This document shows, in pieces, positions 40,886 through 46,284 of a DNA stretch of 46,284 nucleotides. A program made the position numbers and the translations under genes. The stretch is from positions 1 to 46,284 of the forward strand of contig DASYNW010000039.1 in assembly GCA_036008325.1 (NCBI GenBank), in the 5' to 3' direction. Within the stretch, counting starts at the first letter, position 1. Each line of letters begins with the position of its first letter. The notes under the pieces were generated by a model that did no database searches, was not told where the DNA came from, and saw only the letters and a program-made list of their open reading frames with translations. This DNA is from AP-15 sp036008325. GTDB taxonomy: Bacteria > Pseudomonadota > Alphaproteobacteria > ATCC43930 > CGMCC-115725.

Positions 40886-41317
40886 TCAGCGAGCGGCTTG
40901 CAGCTTGGCCATGTCGCGCAGCTCGTCGAGGCTCTCGCTCGCGCGCTTGCGCAGAACATCGGCTGCCTCGGCGCCGGCTTTGGTGGCCAGCATGGTGATC
41001 TCGCGACCGTGACTGGCACTCTTTTCGAGCATCTGCTTGGCGTATTCGGTGTTCTTGGTGAGGCGGTCTTCGGCTGAGGTCGGCTGGGTCAGCTCGCGGA
41101 ACAGCACCGAGACGTCTTCGAGCGCTTGGCGGGCAACCTCGATCTGGCGCCGGGCAACGGCCTGGACTCCCTCGACGGCAAGCTGGTTGGCCTGGCTCAG
41201 CGCCTCGATGTTGCGGCGCTGACAAGCCATCAGCGCGTCGACGTCGAACGGACGAAAGCGGAAATCGGTCATCATCTTGGTTACATCGAAATCGAAAAAG
41301 CTGGGGCGAGCATCCAT
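40886..41317 (-). CDS. Phasin family protein (polyhydroxyalkanoate granule-associated)
   Basis: A 143-residue, almost wholly helical protein with the Phasin_2 core (about residues 25-125: MACQRRNIEALSQANQLAVEG and ARQALEDVSVLFRELTQ). No signal or membrane segment. Phasins coat polyhydroxyalkanoate granules and control their size, so the organism probably stores such polymers. ATG 41317 (MDARPSFFDF) fits a GGAACC site; an in-frame start further upstream is not needed. Its own terminator lies just downstream. Two TGCA palindromes upstream (41347-41361 and 41407-41417) resemble sites for the PHA-responsive repressor PhaR. The TetR-family gene ends 105 bases upstream in the same direction. Confidence 0.92.
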   Translation of the reverse strand: MDARPSFFDFDVTKMMTDFRFRPFDVDALMACQRRNIEALSQANQLAVEGVQAVARRQIEVARQALEDVSVLFRELTQPTSAEDRLTKNTEYAKQMLEKSASHGREITMLATKAGAEAADVLRKRASESLDELRDMAKLQAAR

Positions 41318-41346
41318 GGTTGGGTTCCGTTCAGGGCGTGGGATTG

Positions 41347-41361
41347 TTGTGCGGTGCACAA
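41347..41361. promoter_or_regulatory. Palindrome TTGTGC-GGT-GCACAA before the phasin gene
   Basis: Perfect 6-base arms with a 3-base centre, 30 bases before the phasin ATG. A TGC/GCA palindrome of this kind resembles PhaR operator sites described near phasin genes. Inferred operator. Confidence 0.5.
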
Positions 41362-41406
41362 CGCCCAAAATATCGGCGATCGCCCGGCCGTCGTCAAGGA
41401 AAGTTT

Positions 41407-41417
41407 TTGCAGTGCAA
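41407..41417. promoter_or_regulatory. Palindrome TTGCA-G-TGCAA before the phasin gene
   Basis: Perfect 5-base arms around one G, flanked by AT-rich runs (AAGTTT and CAAAAC), 90 bases before the phasin ATG and 60 bases from the palindrome at 41347. A second candidate PhaR site, near the likely promoter. Confidence 0.5.
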
Positions 41418-41422
41418 CAAAA

Positions 41423-42091
41423 CTAGGCGATCGCCCGTTCGCTAATGCCGCCCGGCGTTCGGGCCGGCGTCAACCATCGCTCGATGCGGCGCAATCGCGC
41501 ATCGAGCGCCGCCATGGTCTGCCCCAGATCCGGCGCGTCGTCGCGCTGCCATACCCGCATCGTCGCCAGATAAGCGGCCCCGGTCAGCTTGACGGTGACG
41601 GCGCCGCGCATCCCGCCGGTGGTGATGTCGGCGGCTTCGAGCATCCACCGCATCGAGCGCAACAGCGACGCGGCAACGCACAACGCCGACGCCGGGTCGA
41701 CGGGCAATTCACGACGAAGCACGGCGAGCGCCGGCTTGTACGGCCGGAGCGCGTCGAATCGTCGCATCAGCAAATCGAACAGACGGTCGCGCGGCCGCTC
41801 GTCGCCCTCGGCCGGCGGCGGCTCGGCCAGCACCGTCTCGTCGATCCGCCGCATAAACCCGGCGAGGATCGCCTGCTTCGATCGGAAATTTCGATAGACG
41901 CGCAGGATCGGCAGCCCGGCCTCCTCGGCAACCGCTGCCAGCGACAGCCGCCGCCAGCCGTCCTGTGCAAGACGCGCGAGCGCCGCCTCGACGATGCGGC
42001 GGGCCTCGTCCGGCGGCTCGACGCCGCCATTGGGCCCAAGGTCCCGTCGGCCGCGCGCCGCGCCGCCCGCCCGTTGCGCCCCCTTGGCCAT
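41423..42091 (-). CDS. TetR/AcrR-family transcriptional regulator
   Basis: A 222-residue protein. After a 20-residue Gly/Arg-rich N-terminus comes the DNA-binding domain: ARRIVEAALARLAQDGWRRL, then LAAVAEEAGLPILRVYRNFR and SKQAILAGFM (about 31-82), a clear TetR helix-turn-helix. The C-terminal ligand domain is helical with ALRPYKPALAVLRREL. Effector unknown. GGGAGGGGAC precedes the ATG at 42091. It lies 18 bases behind proC, probably in the same operon. Confidence 0.88.
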   Translation of the reverse strand: MAKGAQRAGGAARGRRDLGPNGGVEPPDEARRIVEAALARLAQDGWRRLSLAAVAEEAGLPILRVYRNFRSKQAILAGFMRRIDETVLAEPPPAEGDERPRDRLFDLLMRRFDALRPYKPALAVLRRELPVDPASALCVAASLLRSMRWMLEAADITTGGMRGAVTVKLTGAAYLATMRVWQRDDAPDLGQTMAALDARLRRIERWLTPARTPGGISERAIA

Positions 42092-42109
42092 GTCCCCTCC
42101 CGCGCCCGG

Positions 42110-42949
42110 CTAGCTCGCCAGCTCGCGCGAGCGCGCGGCGGCAGCGGCCACCGCCCGAGCAATCAGCGGCGCCAACCCGTCCCCGGCCATCAGCACGTCG
42201 AGTGCTGCGCGGGTCGTCCCGCCGGGGCTCGTCACGTTTTCGCGCAGCCGCGCCGGGCTCTCGGCAGAGAGCCGCGCCAGCTCGCCCGATCCGGCGACGG
42301 TGCTGCGCGCCAGGCGCAGGGCGAGATCGGACGGCAGGCCCGCCGCCTCTGCCGCCTGCGCCAGCGCCTCGATCAGCAGAAAGACATAGGCCGGGCCGCT
42401 GCCCGAAACCGCGGTCACCGCGTCGAGCAATGCCTCGTCCTCGACCCAGGCGCTTTCGCCGGCGGCGGCAAGCAGCTCATCGCACAGCTGCCGCTGCGCC
42501 CTGGTCACCCGCTCGTTGGCGCAGGCGACCGTGATCCCGCGCCCGATCGCCGCCGGGGTGTTCGGCATGGTGCGAATGAGCGCCGCCGGGCCGAGATGCC
42601 GGGTCATGCCGGCGATGGTCTTGCCGGCGACGATCGAGACAAAGAGCGTTTCGGATGCCGCCCAGCGGCGATAGTCGGGCAGCAAATCGTCGATCGCCTG
42701 CGGCTTGACCGCGAACACGACGGCGTCCGGGGCGGGCGCGGTCGGCAGCTCTGCGGGGGCGTAGTGCCACGAAACGCCGTCGGCACCGGCGAGCTCGGGC
42801 GGTGGCCCTGCCGGCTCGACGACGCGAAAGCGTGATGCCGCCCGGCCCGCGACCCAGCCGCGCAGCAGCGCCGACCCCATCTTGCCGCAACCGACGAGAA
42901 CCAGGGTACGGCCAGCGCTCTCGCGTCTGGGCAAGGTTGCGCCGCCCAT
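42110..42949 (-). CDS. proC: Pyrroline-5-carboxylate reductase
   Basis: A 279-residue NADPH-dependent enzyme, the last step of proline synthesis. The N-terminal Rossmann loop is LVLVGCGKMGSALL (16-29), the central AVKPQAIDDLL gives the cofactor side, IRTMPNTPAAIGRGI is near residue 125, and the C-terminal dimer domain holds AVSGSGPAYVFLLIEALAQA (near residue 175) and ENVTSPGGTTRAAL (near residue 237), all family signatures. It starts 16 bases after the YbjN gene stop. Full length compared with the usual 270-280 residues. Confidence 0.95.
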   Translation of the reverse strand: MGGATLPRRESAGRTLVLVGCGKMGSALLRGWVAGRAASRFRVVEPAGPPPELAGADGVSWHYAPAELPTAPAPDAVVFAVKPQAIDDLLPDYRRWAASETLFVSIVAGKTIAGMTRHLGPAALIRTMPNTPAAIGRGITVACANERVTRAQRQLCDELLAAAGESAWVEDEALLDAVTAVSGSGPAYVFLLIEALAQAAEAAGLPSDLALRLARSTVAGSGELARLSAESPARLRENVTSPGGTTRAALDVLMAGDGLAPLIARAVAAAAARSRELAS

Positions 42950-42965
42950 CGCGGCCCCGCCCGCC

Positions 42966-43472
42966 TCAGGCTTCTCCGACCGGATCGATCATTGCCGCGG
43001 CCATCGCCTCGGCCGGCTTTTTGCCGCCCCACAGCACCAGCTGAAACGCCGGGTAGAATCGCTCGCATTCGGACAGGGCGATGTCGACCAGATCCTCGAC
43101 CTGCTCGGCGCTCGCCGCCATGACGCCGCGCAGCAGCACCGCATGCCGGAACGCCGGCGAATTGTCCTCCGCCGACAGGTCGAAATGGCCGAGCCACAGC
43201 TTTTCATTGGCCAATGCCAGCAGCTCGTAAACCGCGCCGCGCCGGTTTTTGGGAACCTTCATGTCGAAGCCGCAGGAGAAATGCATCGCGCAGATTTCCT
43301 CCTGCCACACGAAATAGAGGCGGTAGTCGCACCACCGGCCGGAAATCTCGACGACCAGTTCCTCGTCGCTGGCCCGGTCGTGCGCCCACTCGTTGGCGCT
43401 GACGATCTCTTCGACCAGATCGATCGGATTGCCGGAATACGGGGTCGGTTCGGATAGGGCAACGGAGGTCAT
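42966..43472 (-). CDS. YbjN domain-containing protein
   Basis: A 168-residue cytoplasmic protein of the YbjN family. Recognisable features are NPIDLVEEIVSANEW (near residue 15), ELVVEISGRWCDYRLYFVWQ, MHFSCGFDMKVP and the helix ENLWLGHF-like NEKLWLGHFDL. YbjN proteins resemble type III chaperone folds and have a poorly defined role. In alphaproteobacteria this gene commonly sits beside proC, as here. ATG 43472 follows AAGGAGCGCCCG; an earlier frame start adds 17 residues without support. Confidence 0.9.
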   Translation of the reverse strand: MTSVALSEPTPYSGNPIDLVEEIVSANEWAHDRASDEELVVEISGRWCDYRLYFVWQEEICAMHFSCGFDMKVPKNRRGAVYELLALANEKLWLGHFDLSAEDNSPAFRHAVLLRGVMAASAEQVEDLVDIALSECERFYPAFQLVLWGGKKPAEAMAAAMIDPVGEA

Positions 43473-43510
43473 CGGGCGCTCCTTCGGGCGGCTCGACATA
43501 GCGGTCTCAA

Positions 43511-43566
43511 AGCCGGAACACAACTAGAGGGGCCGGGACACCATCAGCCGGAACACAATTAGAGGG
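43511..43566. repeat. 21-bp direct repeat between ubiK and the YbjN gene
   Basis: AGCCGGAACACAACTAGAGGG (43511-43531) recurs with a single C/T change at 43546-43566. The second copy spans the ubiK stop codon. Probably a short tandem duplication of the gene end; no function indicated. Confidence 0.75.
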
Positions 43567-43864
43567 AGGTGAGCGGATCGGCGGCGGGATCGGGCGGCGC
43601 ATCGCGGCCGCGGCCGGCCGCCGACAGGCGCTGTTCCAGCTCGGCCAGGCGCCTTGCCAGATCCTCCTGCTCGGCGCGGGCCGCCCCGGCCATCGCCTTG
43701 ACCGCCTCGAACTCGTCGCGGCTGACCAGGTCCATGCCGGCGAGGATTCGCTCGAGCTGCTCGCGCAGTCGCGTCTCGACCTCGCCCTTGATCCCCGTCA
43801 GGGTGCCCATCGCGCCCGAGGCGACGCGGGCGAGGTCGTCGAAAAACCGGTTCTGGCTCTGCAT
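43559..43864 (-). CDS. ubiK: UbiK-family accessory factor (BMFP domain)
   Basis: A 101-residue protein with the family N-terminus (MQSQNRFFDDLARVASGAMG), an amphipathic helical region (EVETRLREQLERILAGMDLV) and a C-terminal coiled coil (ARRLAELEQRLS) before a Pro/Asp-rich tail. UbiK helps assemble the ubiquinone-biosynthesis complex and can bind lipid. First gene of the minus-strand series and divergent from the HAD gene (121 bases between starts). Confidence 0.9.
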   Translation of the reverse strand: MQSQNRFFDDLARVASGAMGTLTGIKGEVETRLREQLERILAGMDLVSRDEFEAVKAMAGAARAEQEDLARRLAELEQRLSAAGRGRDAPPDPAADPLTSL

Positions 43865-43985
43865 GGTCTAGCTCTCCGCGCGATTTGTCCTCGGGACCGC
43901 CGGCCGCGTGCTTACATATGGGCGTGCGCTAGCACAACGGGCATACCGAGGGAAAGGTTTTCCCACCGGCAACGCGCAAGGGGCC

Positions 43986-44798
43986 ATGCGACCTTTCGAG
44001 CACTTCCCGGCAGCACGGATCGGCCCCATCCGCTTTGTGTTGACCGATGTCGACGACACCCTGACCGACGGGCCGCGCCTGCCGGCTGCGACTTACGCCG
44101 CCATCGAGCGGCTTGAGGATTCGGGCTTTCGGGTGATCCCGGTCACCGCCGCGCCGGCGGGGTGGTGCGACCTGATGTGCCGGATGTGGCCGGTCGCCGC
44201 GGTGATCGGCGAGAACGGCGGGTTGTGCTTCCGTCACGACCGGGCGGCGGCGGGCTTGCCAGTGGGAGAGACCGAGCGCCATTTCTGGGAGCCCGAGGCG
44301 GAACGGCGACAGCATCGCGACAGACTGGAGATGCTCGGCGTGAGGATCCAGAGCCTGGTTCCGGGCGCGACGCTGGCGGCCGATCAAATCTATCGCCAGA
44401 CCACGCTCGCCTTTCGCAACCCCGGGCCGCCGGTATCGGAGCGAATCGTCGCGGAGCTGGCCGAGGCCGGCGCAAGCACGGTCGCGAATTCGCTATGGGT
44501 GCTCGGCTGGTTCGGCGCTTTCGACAAGCTGGCGATGGCCCGACGCATGCTGGCGCAATTGTTCGCGTGCGACATCGAGCGCGAGCGCGACGCGTTCGTC
44601 TATGTCGGCGACTCGCTAAACGACGAGCCGATGTTCGGGTTTTTCCCCAATTCGGTCGGCGTCGCCGGCGTGCGCCATTATCTCGACCGCATGACAACGC
44701 CGCCGCAATGGGTGACCAGGGGCGGCGGCGGCAGCGGCTTTGTCGAAGTCGCCGACGCGTTGCTGCGCGGGCGAAGGGGTGCAGCCAGCCGAGATTAG
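43986..44798 (+). CDS. HAD-superfamily hydrolase (subfamily IIB-like phosphatase)
   Basis: A 270-residue HAD protein. Motif I is FVLTDVDDTLTDG with nucleophile Asp21 and Asp23; ENGG is near residue 76; motif IV is YVGDSLNDEPMF near residue 212, typical of sugar phosphatases of the Cof/SPP type. A cap domain lies between them (about residues 85-180). The substrate is probably a phosphorylated sugar or glycerate derivative. ATG 43986 follows AAGGGG; a GTG at 43908 is in frame but adds an untypical 26-residue extension. Confidence 0.86.
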   Translation: MRPFEHFPAARIGPIRFVLTDVDDTLTDGPRLPAATYAAIERLEDSGFRVIPVTAAPAGWCDLMCRMWPVAAVIGENGGLCFRHDRAAAGLPVGETERHFWEPEAERRQHRDRLEMLGVRIQSLVPGATLAADQIYRQTTLAFRNPGPPVSERIVAELAEAGASTVANSLWVLGWFGAFDKLAMARRMLAQLFACDIERERDAFVYVGDSLNDEPMFGFFPNSVGVAGVRHYLDRMTTPPQWVTRGGGGSGFVEVADALLRGRRGAASRD

Positions 44799-44849
44799 GC
44801 ACGCGCCGGCGAGCGTGGCAATGTCGTGCACGTAACGGCGACGTTTGGC

Positions 44850-45521
44850 TTAATCCTCGATCGAGGCGGCGAGGATCTGGCTCAACTGGCACAACGGCCG
44901 CCCGGTCTCGGCGGCCCAGGTGTTGAAGCACGACTGCACGCCGGCGCGGTCCGTGCGGTTCTTCGGGGGTGCGGCGCAGGCGCCCCAGCGCTGCAGTGCA
45001 GTGACGACCGAATGGGTCAGGACAAACGTGTCCTTGCCGACCATACGGAGAAAGCTCGGCCCGGAATTGCCGCCCATCTGGCTGAAACCCTTGGCCAATG
45101 CCTCCCACAACCCGACGATGTCGCCGGCCGGCCAGCGCGCGAGCCAGATGCCGAAGCTGCCGTGCTCCTCGGCGATCGCGATCATCGCGGCGGCGTTGTC
45201 GCGGACCGCCTTGAGCTTGCCCCAATGGCGGATCAGCCGGCGGTCGGCGAGCAATCCCTCGAGCGCCTCGTCCGGCATCGCCCGCACCCGGCGCAGCGCG
45301 AAGCCATGGAACACTTCCTCGAACGCCGGCCACTTGGCATCGACGATGCTGTGCTTGAGCCCGGCGCGAAAGATCCGCAACGACATCTGCGACAGATAGC
45401 GATGGTCGCCTGTCGTCTCGATCTCGGCCGGGCTGCGCGGCAGGGCCAGACGCGCCTCGAGCGCGGCGCCGTGGCGGGTTTGCGCGGCTTCGAGGATCGG
45501 GAAAAAGGCTGGTGCAGGCAT
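44850..45521 (-). CDS. DNA-3-methyladenine glycosylase I-like protein
   Basis: A 223-residue protein matching the Tag family in order and spacing: YLSQMSLRIFRAGLKHSI (about 42-59), WPAFEEVFHGFALRRV, a MPDEALEGLLADRRLIRHWGK-type helix-hairpin region and a C-terminal CFNTWAAETGRPLCQLSQI. Classical Tag has an N-terminal Cys/His zinc snap; the N-terminal Cys is absent here and the C-terminal half is altered. It may still excise 3-methyladenine or recognise another lesion. It is transcribed divergently from the oxidoreductase at 45650 and ends 51 bases from the convergent HAD gene. Confidence 0.75.
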   Translation of the reverse strand: MPAPAFFPILEAAQTRHGAALEARLALPRSPAEIETTGDHRYLSQMSLRIFRAGLKHSIVDAKWPAFEEVFHGFALRRVRAMPDEALEGLLADRRLIRHWGKLKAVRDNAAAMIAIAEEHGSFGIWLARWPAGDIVGLWEALAKGFSQMGGNSGPSFLRMVGKDTFVLTHSVVTALQRWGACAAPPKNRTDRAGVQSCFNTWAAETGRPLCQLSQILAASIED

Positions 45522-45649
45522 CGGTGTCCGGGCCTCAGATTAGCGTGCGCTGGCCTCGGCCGCGAATCCGGAATCGGCACGCACGATCCAATTGACCTTA
45601 TCTCGGCTCGGGGCCACGCTGCTTGCTCGAGCGACGCGGAGTTAGCGCG

Positions 45650-46284
45650 ATGAAGCTGATGTGGTTTCACCTGATGCCGTATACCGAGCTGCCGGACGAT
45701 TTCCGCGACAAGCATCCCTCGGTCTGGGTCGACATTCATTCCTCGCTGTTCGACCCGCGGCGCGCCCATCACATGTACAACGACTTCATGGACGAGCTCG
45801 AATTCGCCGCCGAATGCGGGTTCGACGCGATCTGCGTCAACGAGCACCATTCGAACGGCTACGGGCTGATGCCGTCGCCCAATTTGATCGCTTCGGCCTT
45901 GGCCCGCCGCACCAGCGACACGGCGCTGTGCGTGATGGGCAATTCGTTGGCGCTCTACAACCCGCCGACCCGGGTCGCCGAGGAATTCGCGATGATCGAC
46001 GTGATCTCGGGCGGGCGGCTGATCGCCGGCTTCCCGGTCGGCACGCCGATGGACACCTGCTTTGCCTATGGCCAGAACCCGTCGAGCCTGCGCGAGCGCT
46101 ATCTCGAAGGCCACGATCTGGTGCTGCGCGCCTGGACCGAGCCCGACACCTTCGCCTTCAACGGCCGCTTCAATCAGCAGCGCTACGTCAACATCTGGCC
46201 GCGCCCGGTGCAGAAGCCGCACCCGCCGATCTGGATCCCGGGCGGCGGCTCGGTCGAAACCTGGCAGTGGTGCGCCCAGATGGA
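45650..46284 (+). CDS. LLM-class flavin-dependent oxidoreductase (3' end cut by window edge)
   Basis: The frame is open from ATG 45650 to the edge, about 211 residues. It begins MKLMWFHLMPYTEL and shows ELEFAAECGFDAICVNEHH (near residue 43), NLIASALARRTSDTALCV and ISGGRLIAGFPVG (near residues 120-132), the family's NEHH and GGR-GF signatures; it then reads PVQKPHPPIWIPGGGS. It is a larger LLM subgroup than the two at 2920 and 3876, of the alkanal-monooxygenase-like type. GCGGAGTTAGCGCG precedes the start. Substrate unknown. Confidence 0.9.
   Translation, partial: MKLMWFHLMPYTELPDDFRDKHPSVWVDIHSSLFDPRRAHHMYNDFMDELEFAAECGFDAICVNEHHSNGYGLMPSPNLIASALARRTSDTALCVMGNSLALYNPPTRVAEEFAMIDVISGGRLIAGFPVGTPMDTCFAYGQNPSSLRERYLEGHDLVLRAWTEPDTFAFNGRFNQQRYVNIWPRPVQKPHPPIWIPGGGSVETWQWCAQM

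Noticed and set aside
1..46284. CRISPR arrays, tRNA or rRNA genes, insertion sequences
   Set aside because: No regularly spaced repeats, cloverleaf-type sequences, transposase frames or terminal inverted repeats were found by reading both strands.

Overview
The window is a high-GC (roughly two-thirds G+C by eye), gene-dense stretch of a chromosome that looks alphaproteobacterial, possibly from the Rhodospirillales or a related soil or freshwater lineage. The lineage is inferred from gene content and order: ubiK, a YbjN-domain gene, proC, a TetR gene and a phasin gene in a row; an ilvE/MarR pair next to an OmpR/EnvZ-type two-component pair; and many luciferase-like oxidoreductases and amidohydrolases. 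I see no tRNA, rRNA, CRISPR array, transposase or phage gene. I name 44 protein genes, including one 44-codon gene inside an operon, and also list one weaker 37-codon candidate. The first and last genes run off the window.

Bases 1-8,700 are a catabolic or secondary-metabolism neighbourhood: an N-acyl-D-amino-acid deacylase-type amidohydrolase (minus strand, cut at its C-terminus), a periplasmic FKBP isomerase, two luciferase-like flavin oxidoreductases separated by a REP-like palindromic element, a 2-oxoglutarate/Fe(II) dioxygenase, a secreted peptidoglycan-binding protein, an enoyl-CoA hydratase-family protein, a DinB-fold protein and a small secreted protein. Bases 8,900-11,720 hold a DUF1800/DUF1501 pair; the DUF1501 member carries a Tat signal.

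The centre (about 12.0-30.9 kb) is an exosortase A (XrtA) exopolysaccharide locus. A compact plus-strand operon encodes an outer-membrane export lipoprotein, a 44-aa ORF with ATGA coupling, a Wzz-type chain-length protein, a BY-type tyrosine kinase, a beta-barrel outer-membrane protein, an ExeA-like ATPase, a polysaccharide deacetylase, a FemAB-like acyltransferase and an exosortase fused to an EpsI-like domain. After a convergent deacetylase-like gene come a glycosyltransferase, a methyltransferase-like gene, an asparagine-synthase homologue without the N-terminal glutaminase cysteine, an intact amidotransferase and a second glycosyltransferase. The locus has no flippase, polymerase, initiating sugar-phosphate transferase or PEP-CTERM substrate within the window, so partners must lie elsewhere.

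Bases 30.9-37.1 kb carry a tandem-domain universal stress protein, an SH3-domain secreted protein, a potassium-channel-like membrane protein with an unusual pore sequence, two tandem paralogous ACMSD-type amidohydrolases, a small coiled-coil membrane protein and a Tat-exported amidohydrolase. Bases 37.1-40.8 kb carry ilvE (minus), a divergent MarR regulator, and a response regulator/histidine kinase pair that may start from a leaderless transcript. Bases 40.9-43.9 kb are the minus-strand ubiK-ybjN-proC-tetR-phasin series with a phasin terminator and two TGCA-type palindromes upstream of the phasin gene. The window ends with a HAD phosphatase, a divergent DNA-3-methyladenine glycosylase I-like gene and the start of another luciferase-like oxidoreductase. 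No database search was possible; family names rest on motifs and remembered family architecture.
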